From: Prochlorococcus sp. AG-355-J09
GTDB lineage: Bacteria; Cyanobacteriota; Cyanobacteriia; PCC-6307; Cyanobiaceae
Length of the DNA: 64,000 nucleotides
Assembly (NCBI GenBank): GCA_003278735.1
Contig: QCDO01000001.1
Coordinates: 62,001 to 126,000 of the forward strand
Reading direction: 5' to 3'
Position numbers and translations under genes: made by a program. The notes beneath the pieces are model-generated. The model was not told the DNA's origin, did no database searches, and was given only the letters and a program-made list of their open reading frames with translations. Positions within the stretch are counted from its first letter, which is position 1. The number at the start of each line of letters is the position of its first letter. Positions 30,767 through 40,749 of this stretch are shown here, in pieces.

Positions 30767-31384
30767 ATGCATAATAGATCCCTTTCTAGAGAATTATCTT
30801 TAATTTCTCTTGGCCTTATAAATGATAAAGATGATTGTAAATTAAATAAATTTCAGATAGAAGAAATTTTTGAATCTGCTTTGGATTCTTTAATAAACCA
30901 TTGCAGAGATGAATTAGATAATTGCGAGTCAGAGTTAGAAAATGCTTCACAAAAAATATTAGATAGTGAATTGCAAGAAGGTGTTGATTCCTCTTTTTCA
31001 AATGTTCGAGATGAGTTAAAAAAATCACTGGCAAAAATTGAAACCGTAATGAATACACTCTCTGTCACTCTAGACTTTCCAAAATTAATTGTTTCTAGCG
31101 GTCAAATAGATATTAGAGAGGATGTAAATCAAAGGATTTGTAATATAATCAATAATCTTAAAAGTATTGATTCTGATATTGATCAAGTAATGGATGGCTG
31201 GAGATTAAAAAGATTACCAAGAATTGATAGGGACATTCTACGTCTAGCTTACGTGGATATTAATTTTTTGAATACACCTGTAGCTGTTGCTTGTGATGAG
31301 GCAGTTAATTTAGCTAATAAATATAGTGATTTGCAAGGAAGAAAATTTATAAATGGAGTTTTAAGGAGATTACAAACAATTTAA
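30767..31384 (+). CDS. nusB: Transcription antitermination factor NusB
   Basis: RNA-binding factor of rRNA antitermination, acting with NusE. The NusB helical fold covers the C-terminal half (residues about 100-205), with RLPRIDRDILRLAYVDI and AVNLANKYSDLQGRKFINGVL as clear signatures. An acidic N-terminal extension of about 100 residues occurs in cyanobacterial NusB. ATG at 30767 chosen; a TTG one codon earlier is possible. ftsY follows, with 67 bp between. Confidence 0.93.
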   Translation: MHNRSLSRELSLISLGLINDKDDCKLNKFQIEEIFESALDSLINHCRDELDNCESELENASQKILDSELQEGVDSSFSNVRDELKKSLAKIETVMNTLSVTLDFPKLIVSSGQIDIREDVNQRICNIINNLKSIDSDIDQVMDGWRLKRLPRIDRDILRLAYVDINFLNTPVAVACDEAVNLANKYSDLQGRKFINGVLRRLQTI

Positions 31385-31451
31385 TTTTTATAATTATTTG
31401 ATATAAATGAATAGTATTTTGAAAAATTTTAATTACGAACAATAGATAATT

Positions 31452-32705
31452 ATGACTAATGCTGATAATTCTCGTGAATGGGCTACTCAAGCTTATGCAC
31501 TTTTAAAAAAGCGACAGGAAGAGCAAAAGCAGGAATTAGAGAAACAGAAAGAGCAAAAGCAGGAATTAGAGAAACAGAAAGAACAAAAGCAGGAATTAGA
31601 GAAACAGGAAGAGCAAAAGCAAGAATTGATTAACACTCCTAATAAAGAAAATAATGCTGGACAGTCTAAAGCTATTGCCGAACCAGAATTAGGAGAATTT
31701 GATGATAATTTTACTTGGTCTGCAATGATATTAGCTGCTCAAGGAAAAAAAATAAATCAAATATCGATCGATGAAATTGATTGGTTAACTAAATTACGGA
31801 GAGGATTAGAAGAAACTCGAAAAGGATTTGTCACTGAATTATTGGATAAATTGGGAGACGATCCTCTCACACCTGAATCGCTTGATGATTTAGAGACTTT
31901 ATTAATAAGAGCTGATGTAGGGATTGATTCAACCGATAAAGTTATAAGTTCTCTAAGAACAAAATTAAACGAGGAAGTAGTGGGTGGAGAAGCAGGAATA
32001 AAATTTTTGAAGAAGGAATTAAAATTAATTATCGATAAACCCATAAAAAATTCGGGCTCTGATCTCTTAGTTCCCCAAAAAGGTAAATTAAATGTCTGGT
32101 TATTGGTAGGAGTAAATGGTGTTGGTAAAACTACTACATTAGGAAAATTAGCATATTTGTCATCAAAAAGTGATTATAAAACCTTAATTGCTGCTGCTGA
32201 TACTTTTAGAGCGGCTGCAGTAGAACAACTTAAAGTGTGGGGAGATAGAAGTAATGTTGATGTCATATCTAATCAATCAAAAAATGCTGATCCAGCTGCT
32301 GTAGTTTTTGATGCAATTAATTCTGCAAAAAAAAGAAATGTTGATTTATTACTTGTTGATACAGCGGGTAGATTGCAAACAAAAAATAATTTGATGGATG
32401 AATTAGCAAAAATAAAAAAAATTATTGATAAAAAGGTTCCAGATGCAATTGTTGAGTCATTACTAGTTTTAGATGCAAGTCAAGGACAAAATGGCTTAAA
32501 GCAAGCAAAAAGTTTTGCTAAATCAGCAGATTTAAGTGGAGCAATTATTACTAAATTAGATGGCACTTCTAGAGGAGGAATCTCTTTAGCTATATCAGAA
32601 GAAGTAAATTTGCCTATAAGGTTTATTGGAGCTGGAGAAGGTATAAAAGATTTGAGACCATTTAATAGTTATGAATTTGTAGAAGCTATGCTTGCAGATA
32701 AATAA
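31452..32705 (+). CDS. ftsY: Signal recognition particle receptor FtsY
   Basis: SRP receptor GTPase that docks ribosome-SRP complexes at the membrane. The NG domain is complete: G1 GVNGVGKTTTLGKLA, DTFRAAAVEQL, G3 VDTAGRLQTK, G4 TKLDGTSRGG, GAGEGIKDLRPF near the C-terminus. The N-terminal A-region is unusual: residues about 18-60 are a tandem KQKEQKQELE repeat, from a 30-bp DNA repeat at 31531-31620. 417 aa. ATG at 31452. Confidence 0.96.
   Translation: MTNADNSREWATQAYALLKKRQEEQKQELEKQKEQKQELEKQKEQKQELEKQEEQKQELINTPNKENNAGQSKAIAEPELGEFDDNFTWSAMILAAQGKKINQISIDEIDWLTKLRRGLEETRKGFVTELLDKLGDDPLTPESLDDLETLLIRADVGIDSTDKVISSLRTKLNEEVVGGEAGIKFLKKELKLIIDKPIKNSGSDLLVPQKGKLNVWLLVGVNGVGKTTTLGKLAYLSSKSDYKTLIAAADTFRAAAVEQLKVWGDRSNVDVISNQSKNADPAAVVFDAINSAKKRNVDLLLVDTAGRLQTKNNLMDELAKIKKIIDKKVPDAIVESLLVLDASQGQNGLKQAKSFAKSADLSGAIITKLDGTSRGGISLAISEEVNLPIRFIGAGEGIKDLRPFNSYEFVEAMLADK
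31531..31620 (+). repeat. In-frame 30-bp tandem repeat inside ftsY
   Basis: Three near-identical 30-bp units start at 31531, 31561 and 31591 (AGGAATTAGAGAAACAG followed by a GAGCAAAAGC-type end), with a partial copy before (31513-31530) and after. Each unit encodes ten charged residues of a Lys/Glu/Gln coiled coil. The units differ at only one to two bases, so copy number probably changes by slippage without breaking the frame. Confidence 0.9.
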
Positions 32706-32772
32706 ATATTTAATTAATTTTTTTTAAAAACTAAAATTTAATGTTAAAACATAATTATCTATTATATTTGTT

Positions 32773-34116
32773 TTGACAAATAATCAAAGAGAAAAAATAT
32801 TTTCGAATAAATTTATTCAAAATTTTTTAGAAAATGATCCTCAAGTAACTCTAAAAAATAAATATAAATTTGCTGAAATCGCATCTTCCTTAGCATATTA
32901 TTTAAAAACATTTACCAACATAAATAAACTACTGGATTATATATGCTTAATTTTCAAACATATTTTTTCTGAGAATATAATTTTAATTATTCCTTTAACT
33001 TTCGAGGGGGAGATATGGAATGAAAATATAAAAATGTCTATTAACAATGAATATTTTACAATTGAAGAAGAAATTAATAGATTTTTGAATCAATTTCAAT
33101 TTTCAAAAAATTTTAAAATAAAAGAAATTTTAACTTTTGAAAATGCTTTAAAAAATAAATTTAAAGAATATAAAATTGAAACAAAAAAAATAATATCTAG
33201 AGGTAAATGTAGAGGATTTATTTATATTTTTAGCAAAGATATTTCCGGAAAGTCTATTACTTTAGATAGTAATTTTAATTTTATTGAAAATTGTTTAGCT
33301 GTTGGATTAGAAAATCATTACTTAATAAAAATAAAAAAAAAGCATGAAAATGTAGATAGAGAAATATCCACAGGTGCTGAAATTCAATCTCAATTACTCC
33401 CTGATTATTGTCCAATTATCCATGGTATAAACCTAGCTGCTCATTGTAGACCAGCTCTTCAGCTCGGTGGGGATTACTATGATTTTATGTGCTTAAAGAC
33501 GAATATTTCTGAAAAAAGGAAAGAAAAATCAAGATGGGCCTTTGTAATAGGTGATGTTATGGGTAAAGGGATACCAGCCGGTCTTTTAATGACTATGTTA
33601 AGAGGAATGCTTCGTGCAGAGGTTCTTACAGGTCTACCTCCAGATAGAATTTTGCATGATTTGAATCAACTAGCAATAAATGATTTAGACCAATCGCATA
33701 GATTTGTGACATTATTTTACTCAGATTATGATCCAAGAACTAAAAAATTGAGATTCGCTAATGCAGCACATAATCCCCCTCTACTTTGGAAAAGTACAGA
33801 TCAAAAAGTTATTAAATTAGATGCAAAAGGATTTGTACTTGGACTACAAAAAGATGCTGAATATCATTGTGGTGAAATCAAGCTCAATCAAAATGATTTA
33901 GTTCTTTATTACACAGATGGAGTAATTGATACTTCTAATTCTTTAGGACAAAGATTTGATGAGGAAAGATTAATTAAAACCCTTACGAAATTGTGCAAGC
34001 AATCCTATACATCCCAAGAAGTTTTAAATAAATTATTTAAAAAGTTAGATGATTTTACAGGGCAAAATAGACATCTTGAAGATGATGCCTCAATGGTTGT
34101 TTTTCAATTGCAATAG
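32773..34116 (+). CDS. RsbU/SpoIIE-type PP2C phosphatase with N-terminal GAF-like region
   Basis: Ser/Thr phosphatase of the RsbU family, expected to dephosphorylate an STAS anti-anti-sigma partner. The first 190 residues look like a GAF-like sensor. The catalytic part has REISTGAEIQSQLLP, the aspartate motif ALQLGGDYYDFM, GDVMGKGIPAGLLMTMLRG and late LVLYYTDGVIDTSN and EDDASMVVFQ, so the metal-binding aspartates are intact. TTG start at 32773. The neighbours (ftsY, argH) give no partner switch genes. 447 aa. Confidence 0.85.
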   Translation: MTNNQREKIFSNKFIQNFLENDPQVTLKNKYKFAEIASSLAYYLKTFTNINKLLDYICLIFKHIFSENIILIIPLTFEGEIWNENIKMSINNEYFTIEEEINRFLNQFQFSKNFKIKEILTFENALKNKFKEYKIETKKIISRGKCRGFIYIFSKDISGKSITLDSNFNFIENCLAVGLENHYLIKIKKKHENVDREISTGAEIQSQLLPDYCPIIHGINLAAHCRPALQLGGDYYDFMCLKTNISEKRKEKSRWAFVIGDVMGKGIPAGLLMTMLRGMLRAEVLTGLPPDRILHDLNQLAINDLDQSHRFVTLFYSDYDPRTKKLRFANAAHNPPLLWKSTDQKVIKLDAKGFVLGLQKDAEYHCGEIKLNQNDLVLYYTDGVIDTSNSLGQRFDEERLIKTLTKLCKQSYTSQEVLNKLFKKLDDFTGQNRHLEDDASMVVFQLQ

Positions 34117-34178
34117 ATATGTTTTGTCACTCATATAAAAAAATGCTTTATTAGAGATACTTAAAGTTACTAATTGAT

Positions 34179-35558
34179 ATGGCAAAAGTTTGGAGTAAAA
34201 GATTTGATAATGCACTTAACCCTTTTATTGAAAAGTTTAACGCCTCAATTGTTTTTGATAGAAAGCTTATTATAGAAGATTTAGATTGCTCGATTGCACA
34301 TGCGAAAATGCTTTGCAAAACAAAAGTTTTGTCTTCTTCTGAAGCTTCGAAAATTATAAATGGTTTAGAGTTAATAAAAGTTGAGTATTTGGAGGGTAAA
34401 TTTTCTCCTAGTCCACCATCTGAAGATATTCACTATTGCATAGAAGAAAAGCTAATAAGTTTAATTGGTGAAACTGGAAAAAAATTACACACAGGTAGAA
34501 GTAGAAATGATCAAGTTGGTACAGATATAAGATTGTGGCTAAGAAAAGAGATTGACAATATTGAAATTTTAATAACCGATTTACAAAAATCTTTTTTAAA
34601 TCTTGCGAAATCCAATATTTATACATTAATTCCTGGTTATACCCATATGCAAAGAGCTCAACCATTATCATTGGCTCATCATTTATTGGCTTACATAGAA
34701 ATGCTCCAAAGAGACCGTGAAAGGTATAAAGAAGTACGCTCACGAGTTAATATTTCTCCATTAGGAGCTGCAGCATTGGCTGGAACAAAAATAAAAATAG
34801 ATAGGCACTTTACAGCTTCAGAATTGGGTTTTAAAAAGATTTATAAAAATAGTATTGATGCAGTAAGTGATAGAGACTTTTGTATAGAGTTTGTTTCTGC
34901 ATCTGCTATATTGATGTCTCATTTAAGTAAAGTTTCAGAGGAAATAATTTTATGGGTAACTGATGAATTTTCTTTTGCAAAATTAACAGATAAATGTGCC
35001 ACAGGAAGTAGCTTAATGCCGCAGAAAAAAAATCCTGATGTTCCAGAACTGATAAGAGGTAAGACAGGAAGAGTGTACGGACATCTCCAGGCATTATTAA
35101 CGATGGTCAAAGGGGTGCCACTTTCCTACAATAAGGATTTTCAAGAGGATAAAGAGCCAATATTTGATACTGCAGAAACAATATTTTCTTGTATTAAAGC
35201 AATGACTATTTTAATTAATGAGGGCATTGAATTTAATATAAAAAATCTATCTGAATCTGTAGAAAACGACTTTTCTAATGCTACTGATTTGGCAGATTAC
35301 TTAGTTGATAAAGGTGTTCCTTTTAGGACTGCCTATCAAGTTGTTGGTCAAATGGTTAAATATTGCCTGGAGAGAAAAATGTTATTTAAAAATCTTAAAA
35401 TTGAGGAATTTAAAAAATTTCATCCGGAATTTGAGGAGGATATTTTTGTGGATCTTAAACCTCTTAATGTCGTTAAATCAAGGAATAGCGAAGGTGGTAC
35501 AGGTTTTGTTCAGGTAGAAAAAGAGGTGAATAATTGGCAAAAAAGATTGTTAATTTGA
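34179..35558 (+). CDS. argH: Argininosuccinate lyase
   Basis: Last enzyme of arginine synthesis, splitting argininosuccinate to arginine and fumarate. The superfamily signature [19 protein letters not shown] is at about residues 277-295. Substrate contacts [17 protein letters not shown] and [15 protein letters not shown] are complete. 459 aa. It is unlinked to argG (6.6 kb) except for sharing the window. ATG at 34179. Confidence 0.97.
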   Translation: MAKVWSKRFDNALNPFIEKFNASIVFDRKLIIEDLDCSIAHAKMLCKTKVLSSSEASKIINGLELIKVEYLEGKFSPSPPSEDIHYCIEEKLISLIGETGKKLHTGRSRNDQVGTDIRLWLRKEIDNIEILITDLQKSFLNLAKSNIYTLIPGYTHMQRAQPLSLAHHLLAYIEMLQRDRERYKEVRSRVNISPLGAAALAGTKIKIDRHFTASELGFKKIYKNSIDAVSDRDFCIEFVSASAILMSHLSKVSEEIILWVTDEFSFAKLTDKCATGSSLMPQKKNPDVPELIRGKTGRVYGHLQALLTMVKGVPLSYNKDFQEDKEPIFDTAETIFSCIKAMTILINEGIEFNIKNLSESVENDFSNATDLADYLVDKGVPFRTAYQVVGQMVKYCLERKMLFKNLKIEEFKKFHPEFEEDIFVDLKPLNVVKSRNSEGGTGFVQVEKEVNNWQKRLLI

Positions 35559-35668
35559 ATCTCAATTATTTTTCTACAACAAGGGTATGCTTTGAAGTAG
35601 AATAGAAGAGCAAATTATTAGACTACTAACTGTAGTTTTATTATAAGGTAATTTTTTTTGAGTTTAAA

Positions 35669-36148
35669 GTGAGTATTTTTGTTGGCAATTTGCCGTTCCG
35701 CGCTGAGCGAGAAGATGTTTTACAGTTGTTTACCCCTTTTGGTGAGGTATTGAATTGTTCTCTTCCTTTGGAGAGAGATACAGGAAGGAAAAGAGGATTC
35801 GCATTTATTGAAATGGCAGATGAAGCGATTGAGTCAAAAGCTATTGATGGTTTGCAAGGCACTGAACTCATGGGTAGACCATTAAGAATTAACAAAGCTG
35901 AGCCTAGAGGTTCTGGTGGATCTCGTAGAGGAGGAAGAGGCGGCTACGGCGGTGGTAATAATGGCGGCTACGGCGGCGGTGGCAATAATGGATCTAATAG
36001 CTCGAACGTTAATAAATCTTCTGGAGCAGAAGGTTGGGAAGACAGAAGTTATGGAAATTCTTCTGATAACTCTGAATATGAAAGTGGTAGGAGCAGAAGA
36101 AAAAGGGGGGTGTCCAATGAGAGCAATTCTTCAAACGAGACAAATTAG
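35669..36148 (+). CDS. Glycine-rich RNA-binding protein (RRM)
   Basis: 159-aa RNA-binding protein of the cyanobacterial Rbp family, whose members are often cold-regulated. One RRM covers residues 1-78, with RNP2 IFVGNLPF and RNP1 KRGFAFIEM, and a C-terminal Gly/Asn/Tyr-rich tail with GRGGYGG repeats. The tail is unusually GC-rich for this genome. The start is GTG at 35669; the upstream 110 bp holds a short inverted repeat (ACTAC...GTAGT) that could fold in the leader. The stop overlaps dusA by 4 bp. Confidence 0.9.
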   Translation: MSIFVGNLPFRAEREDVLQLFTPFGEVLNCSLPLERDTGRKRGFAFIEMADEAIESKAIDGLQGTELMGRPLRINKAEPRGSGGSRRGGRGGYGGGNNGGYGGGGNNGSNSSNVNKSSGAEGWEDRSYGNSSDNSEYESGRSRRKRGVSNESNSSNETN

Positions 36149-37149
36149 TAACCCATTTCTGCAAGCGCTGTTGTTAACTTAAATAGATATTCAATATTTA
36201 ATTCTTTTTTTATAGATTTATTTGCAATTTGATTTCTCCAAATTTTCGCTTTTGGTATACCTTCAACTAAATTTATCAGATGTTTGCAAATATCCCAAGA
36301 TTTTCCTCCGTTACTTAAATGCGCTTCAATGTATGGGATTAAGGAGAAAATAATATTTGAAGCAGATTTGGGTTTCTTATTTATTCCATAAATCTTTTGA
36401 TCAATTTCAGACCATCTCAAGGGATGTTTATAAATTGACCGTCCAATCATGACCCCATCAAAATCATTCAAGGCTTTTAATGATTCATTGATATTTGTTA
36501 AGCCCCCATTGATTTCTATTAATAATTCTGGATTTGATTTTTTCAATTTTTTTACTACATCATAATTTAGTGGTGGTATAGTTCTGTTTTGTTTTGGATT
36601 TAGACCTTTTAATATTGCTTTTCTTGCATGAACTGTAAATCTGTCAGCTCCAGCATTTGCGATAATTCTTACGAAATTATTCAAGTTAACGAAACTATCA
36701 TCATTGTCTACACCGATTCTGTGTTTGATCGTAACCGGTAAGTTGCAATTATTTTTTAAGGACTCTATGCAATTTGCTACTTTTTCAGGGTCTTTCATAA
36801 GTGAAGCACCAAAATTTCCAGAACAGACCCTTGGACTCGGACAACCAACATTAAAGTTTATTTCGTCATAACCCCAATCCTGTGCCATTTGAGCTGCCTC
36901 TTTTAGGATTTTAGGATCGTCCCCACCAAACTGAATCGATATCGGGTGTTCTTCATCATTAAAGTCTAAAAAATTTTCTTTTTTATTCGTATAAATTAAA
37001 CTCTGGGCCACAATCATTTCCGTATACAATAGAGCTGCGGAGCTTATTTTTCTCATTATCATTCTGAAGTGTTTATCAGTACAATCCATCATTGGAGCAA
37101 TACTTAATTTATGAATATTTTTAATAGAATTATGCTGAATGAAATTCAT
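36145..37149 (-). CDS. dusA: tRNA-dihydrouridine synthase A
   Basis: FMN enzyme that reduces uridine in tRNA D-loops. Catalytic acid C103 is in NVGCPSPRVCSGNFG; the phosphate/FMN site is IEINGGLTNI and IGRSIYKHPLRW. The segment KAILKGLNPKQNRTIPPL is the DusA subfamily signature, which separates it from DusB and DusC. 334 aa. ATG at 37149; it is divergent from msrB, with 20 bp between. Confidence 0.92.
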   Translation of the reverse strand: MNFIQHNSIKNIHKLSIAPMMDCTDKHFRMIMRKISSAALLYTEMIVAQSLIYTNKKENFLDFNDEEHPISIQFGGDDPKILKEAAQMAQDWGYDEINFNVGCPSPRVCSGNFGASLMKDPEKVANCIESLKNNCNLPVTIKHRIGVDNDDSFVNLNNFVRIIANAGADRFTVHARKAILKGLNPKQNRTIPPLNYDVVKKLKKSNPELLIEINGGLTNINESLKALNDFDGVMIGRSIYKHPLRWSEIDQKIYGINKKPKSASNIIFSLIPYIEAHLSNGGKSWDICKHLINLVEGIPKAKIWRNQIANKSIKKELNIEYLFKLTTALAEMGY

Positions 37150-37169
37150 TACTTTTTTGATTTAAATAT

Positions 37170-37664
37170 ATGAATCAATTTCTATCAAGAAGAACTTTTA
37201 TTCTAATTCCTATTATGTCATTCTTAAAAGTAATCTTTAAGCCCATTCAAGTATTAGCATCTTCACTTGCTTCTAAAGAAGAGTGGAATTTTTCAAAAGA
37301 CGAATGGAAAGCTAGGCTTAGTCCTGAATCTTATTTTATTTTGAGGGAGGAAGGGACTGAAAGAGCTTTTAGCAGTCAATTAAATAATGAGAAAAGAAAA
37401 GGGATTTTTCACTGTGCGGGATGCGATTTGCCACTTTTTTCCTCAGATAAAAAATACGATAGTGGTACAGGGTGGCCAAGTTTTTGGGATTCAATTCAAG
37501 GATCAGTAGAAACAAAAGTTGATTTTAAGTTAATTGTCCCAAGAACCGAATATCATTGCTCTCGATGCGGAGGTCATCAAGGACATGTATTTAATGATGG
37601 ACCACTTCCCACTGGCAAAAGATACTGTAACAATGGATTAGCATTAAAGTTTGTTCCTGATTAA
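37170..37664 (+). CDS. msrB: Methionine-R-sulfoxide reductase MsrB with a twin-arginine signal
   Basis: Repairs methionine-R-sulfoxide in oxidised proteins. Zinc-binding C82/C85 (CAGC) and C130/C133 (CSRC) are present and the catalytic Cys is C153 (RYCNN). Uniquely here, the first 30 residues look like a Tat signal: SRRTFIL at residues 6-12, a hydrophobic stretch, then a probable cleavage region near VLASSLAS. This would place the enzyme in the periplasm or thylakoid lumen. 164 aa. ATG at 37170. Confidence 0.9.
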   Translation: MNQFLSRRTFILIPIMSFLKVIFKPIQVLASSLASKEEWNFSKDEWKARLSPESYFILREEGTERAFSSQLNNEKRKGIFHCAGCDLPLFSSDKKYDSGTGWPSFWDSIQGSVETKVDFKLIVPRTEYHCSRCGGHQGHVFNDGPLPTGKRYCNNGLALKFVPD

Positions 37665-37671
37665 ATATTTG

Positions 37672-37698
37672 TGCGGCCTTCCGCAACTTGTTTTGTGC
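37672..37698 (+). terminator. Possible weak terminator hairpin after msrB
   Basis: A 5-bp GC-rich stem TGCGG-CCTT-CCGCA (37672-37685) is followed by a T-rich run containing CTTGTTTTG. The stem is short and the T-tract interrupted, so efficiency is doubtful. It is one of very few GC-rich hairpins between genes in this AT-rich sequence. Confidence 0.35.
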
Positions 37699-37738
37699 AT
37701 CACTTTAATGGAGAATAGTTCTATTAATTTTTAGAAAA

Positions 37739-38458
37739 ATGATTGAAAATCAATCAGACAATATTGATAATAAAGAAAGTGATGTTTCTAACCAGGATAA
37801 TGCTCCTGAAGAAATATCATCTACGCAAATTTCAACCAACGAAAATGATGAATTATCTTCTAAAAATACAGAAGAAATAAATACTGAAGAATTAAAAAAT
37901 ACTATTTCAAATAATGATGCAAGATTAGAACAATTAGAAAAAGAGCATGAAACATTAAAAAATCAATATGTAAGGATTTCAGCAGATTTTGATAATTTTA
38001 GAAAAAGGCAGTCTAGGGATCAGGACGATTTAAAGATCCAACTTGTTTCAAAGACTTTAACTGCAATACTTCCTATTGTTGATAATTTTGAGAGAGCAAG
38101 ACAACAACTTAAACCAGAAAGTGAAGAAGCTCAAGCTCTTCATAGAAGTTATCAAGGATTGTATAAACAATTGGTAGAAGTTTTAAAACAACAAGGAGTG
38201 TCACCCATGAGAGTTGTTGGTCAGCAATTTGATCCAAACTTGCATGAAGCTGTATTAAGAGAACATAGTGAAGAGTTTGAAGAGGATTTTATTATTGAAG
38301 AATTGCAGCGAGGGTATCATCTTGAAGGTAAGGTTTTGAGGCATGCATTGGTTAAGGTTTCTATGGGACCTGGTAAACAAAATTCACAAGAGGAAGTAGA
38401 AAAGGATACAGTTGAAGAGGATGTTGATTCAGAGGTAAATACTTCTGAAAATGTATAA
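37739..38458 (+). CDS. grpE: Nucleotide exchange factor GrpE
   Basis: Releases ADP from DnaK. 239 aa: an acidic, disordered first 55 residues, a long coiled-coil ([15 protein letters not shown] onward) and the beta-wing domain with [13 protein letters not shown] and [12 protein letters not shown]. It is directly upstream of dnaJ (29-bp gap), a common chaperone pair; dnaK is separate, at 3-5 kb. ATG at 37739. I see no CIRCE repeat. Confidence 0.95.
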   Translation: MIENQSDNIDNKESDVSNQDNAPEEISSTQISTNENDELSSKNTEEINTEELKNTISNNDARLEQLEKEHETLKNQYVRISADFDNFRKRQSRDQDDLKIQLVSKTLTAILPIVDNFERARQQLKPESEEAQALHRSYQGLYKQLVEVLKQQGVSPMRVVGQQFDPNLHEAVLREHSEEFEEDFIIEELQRGYHLEGKVLRHALVKVSMGPGKQNSQEEVEKDTVEEDVDSEVNTSENV

Positions 38459-38487
38459 ATTCCAAATTCCTTTTTAAGCATTATCTA

Positions 38488-39612
38488 ATGGCTGATTTTT
38501 ACCAAATACTTGGAGTTTCAAGAGATGCTGATGCAGATACCCTAAAAAGGGCTTATAGAAAATTAGCAAGACAATATCATCCTGATGTCAATAAAGAACC
38601 CGGGGCTGAAGATAAGTTTAAAGAAATTGGCAAGGCTTATGAAGCATTAGCTGATCCTGAAACAAGAGCTAGATATGATCAGTTCGGAGAGGCTGGCCTT
38701 GGAGGTGCTGCTGGAATGCCTGATATGGGAGATATGGGTGGCTTTGCAGATTTATTTGAAACTTTTTTTAATGGCTTTGGTGGACAAAATCCCCAGGGTG
38801 GAAGATCTCAAAGAAGAGGCCCTCAACAAGGAGATGATCTTAGGTATGACCTTAATGTTGACTTTAAAGATGCAATATTTGGCCAACAAAGAGAAATTAA
38901 AATTCCTCATCTTGAGACGTGTGAAGTCTGTAGAGGAACAGGAGCCAAGCCAGGTACCGGACCAAAAACTTGTTCAACATGTGGAGGAAGTGGACAAGTT
39001 AGAAGAGCTACTAGAACACCTTTTGGTAATTTTACACAAGTAGCTGAATGTCCTTCATGCAATGGAGCTGGTCAGATAATTGCAGATCCATGTGTAAGTT
39101 GCGGCGGTAATGGAGTAAAGCAAGTTCGAAAAAAATTAAGAATTAATATTCCTGCAGGAGTTGATACAGGTACTAAATTAAGAGTTTCCGGAGAGGGTAA
39201 TGTTGGTTTGAAAGGGGGTCCACCTGGAGATCTTTATGTTTTTATCAAGGTTAAGAATGATTCAAAACTTAAAAGAGATGGTGTTACAATTTACTCAGAA
39301 ATAGATGTCAGTTATTTACAAGCCATTCTAGGCGACACCGTTGAAATTACTACAGTTGATGGAAATGTTAATTTAAAAATTCCAAGTGGTACCCAGCCAA
39401 ATACAACTCTTTCACTCGAGAATAAAGGGGTACCTAGACTTGGTAATCCGGTTGCTAGAGGAAATCATGAAGTCTTAGTAAAAGTAAAATTGCCAACTCG
39501 TATAACTGAAGAAGAACGAAAGCTTTTGGAGAGTTTAGCTTCTCAATATTCAGATAAAAATATTAATTCCAATAGTGGACTGTTTAGTAAATTATTTGGT
39601 AAAGAATCCTAA
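38488..39612 (+). CDS. dnaJ: Chaperone DnaJ
   Basis: J-domain co-chaperone that stimulates DnaK ATPase. The J-domain (residues 1-68) has the HPD triad in QYHPDVN, then a Gly/Phe region, then four zinc-finger repeats of CxxCxGxG type ([32 protein letters not shown]) and the C-terminal substrate domain. 374 aa, so a full type I DnaJ. The stop overlaps the next gene by 1 bp (TAATG). Confidence 0.97.
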   Translation: MADFYQILGVSRDADADTLKRAYRKLARQYHPDVNKEPGAEDKFKEIGKAYEALADPETRARYDQFGEAGLGGAAGMPDMGDMGGFADLFETFFNGFGGQNPQGGRSQRRGPQQGDDLRYDLNVDFKDAIFGQQREIKIPHLETCEVCRGTGAKPGTGPKTCSTCGGSGQVRRATRTPFGNFTQVAECPSCNGAGQIIADPCVSCGGNGVKQVRKKLRINIPAGVDTGTKLRVSGEGNVGLKGGPPGDLYVFIKVKNDSKLKRDGVTIYSEIDVSYLQAILGDTVEITTVDGNVNLKIPSGTQPNTTLSLENKGVPRLGNPVARGNHEVLVKVKLPTRITEEERKLLESLASQYSDKNINSNSGLFSKLFGKES

Positions 39613-39842
39613 TGACTTCTTTAAAGCATTTGGATCTTAAATCTGTTCCATGTCCTTTAAATGTTGTTAATATCAAATTGGCTTTGGAGAAGCTATCCAA
39701 AAATGAACACCTTATAGTTGAACTAGATAAAGGTGAACCAGAAGAAATGGTATTAAATAACTTAAAACAGATGGGATATTTGTTTAAGCAAATTAAAGAA
39801 AGTGAAAAATTCATAAAAATAAAAATATTTAATGAAAATTAA
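39612..39842 (+). CDS. TusA/SirA-like sulfur-carrier domain protein
   Basis: 76-aa protein with the TusA fold. The active-site cysteine region is SVPCPLNVVNIKLAL (C14), so the usual CPxP motif reads CPLN here. TusA proteins relay sulfur for tRNA thiolation or other cofactors; SirA-type paralogues have unknown roles. It overlaps dnaJ by 1 bp and rsgA by 11 bp, so it is coupled to both. The variant motif makes the exact role uncertain. Confidence 0.75.
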   Translation: MTSLKHLDLKSVPCPLNVVNIKLALEKLSKNEHLIVELDKGEPEEMVLNNLKQMGYLFKQIKESEKFIKIKIFNEN

Positions 39843-40749
39843 TAGTAAAAATTTAGGTTTAGTTACGAAAAAATTTAATGACTTTTTTTTAGTTGAATTA
39901 AAAAATCAAGAAAACTCTGAAATAAGCTATAAATTTTTATGTAAGGTGAGGAAGTCTATAAATTTCAAGGATCAATTAATTTATGTTGGTGATGAAGTAA
40001 TAATTGAAAATATTGACTTAAAAAGCAAACACGCAGTAATAGCAAGTCTTAAAAAAAGAAAAAATTTATTAGTTAGACCCTCAGTTGCAAACATTTCTAA
40101 TATTTACATCACTTTTTCAGTTGAAGAGCCAGAGTTAAATTTATCTCAAGTTAATAGGTTTTTGATATCAGCAGAATCTATGGGCGTTGAAGTGTCGTTA
40201 GTTTTGACAAAATGTGATTTAATTTCGGCTACAAGAAGATCTTATTTAATTGATAAATTTGAGAAATGGGGTTATCAAACAATAACTTTAAATTTAGAGA
40301 GATCTGATTACTTTAATAATTTATTAGCTGAGTTAAAGCAAAAAAAGTGTTCAATTTTTATGGGCCCATCAGGTGTTGGCAAAACTACTTTGCTTAATAT
40401 GATAATTCCTGGTCTTCAAAATAGTATTTCTCCAGTTTCCAAGAAAATTAAGAGAGGTAAAAATACTACTCGAAATGTTGAGTTATTTTCAATATCGGAT
40501 CAAAGTTATATTGTAGATACTCCTGGTTTTAATATGCAACCTCTAGATGTTGATATTAAGTCGTTACCAAATCTTTATTCAGAAATATATAAACAGGTAA
40601 TTGAAGAAGGAATTAAGTGTAAATTTCGTAACTGCTTACATTTAGAAGATGAGGGATGTAATTTAAATAAATCCTTCGAAAGATATTCTTTTTATAAAGA
40701 AATGATTGAGTCTTCTAAGAGTCACTATTATCAAAACCAGGAAGATTGA
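39832..40749 (+). CDS. rsgA: Ribosome small-subunit GTPase RsgA
   Basis: Circularly permuted GTPase that assists late 30S maturation. An N-terminal OB-like region (1-85), the permuted G4 TKCD (before G1), P-loop [12 protein letters not shown] and G3 DTPGF occur in this order, which is diagnostic. A zinc knuckle [14 protein letters not shown] ends the protein. 305 aa. Its last 35 bp overlap the ybaB gene on the opposite strand. Confidence 0.94.
   Translation: MKINSKNLGLVTKKFNDFFLVELKNQENSEISYKFLCKVRKSINFKDQLIYVGDEVIIENIDLKSKHAVIASLKKRKNLLVRPSVANISNIYITFSVEEPELNLSQVNRFLISAESMGVEVSLVLTKCDLISATRRSYLIDKFEKWGYQTITLNLERSDYFNNLLAELKQKKCSIFMGPSGVGKTTLLNMIIPGLQNSISPVSKKIKRGKNTTRNVELFSISDQSYIVDTPGFNMQPLDVDIKSLPNLYSEIYKQVIEEGIKCKFRNCLHLEDEGCNLNKSFERYSFYKEMIESSKSHYYQNQED

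Noticed and set aside
38675..39043. Open frame inside dnaJ in another reading frame
   Set aside because: It is a shadow of dnaJ with no motif.
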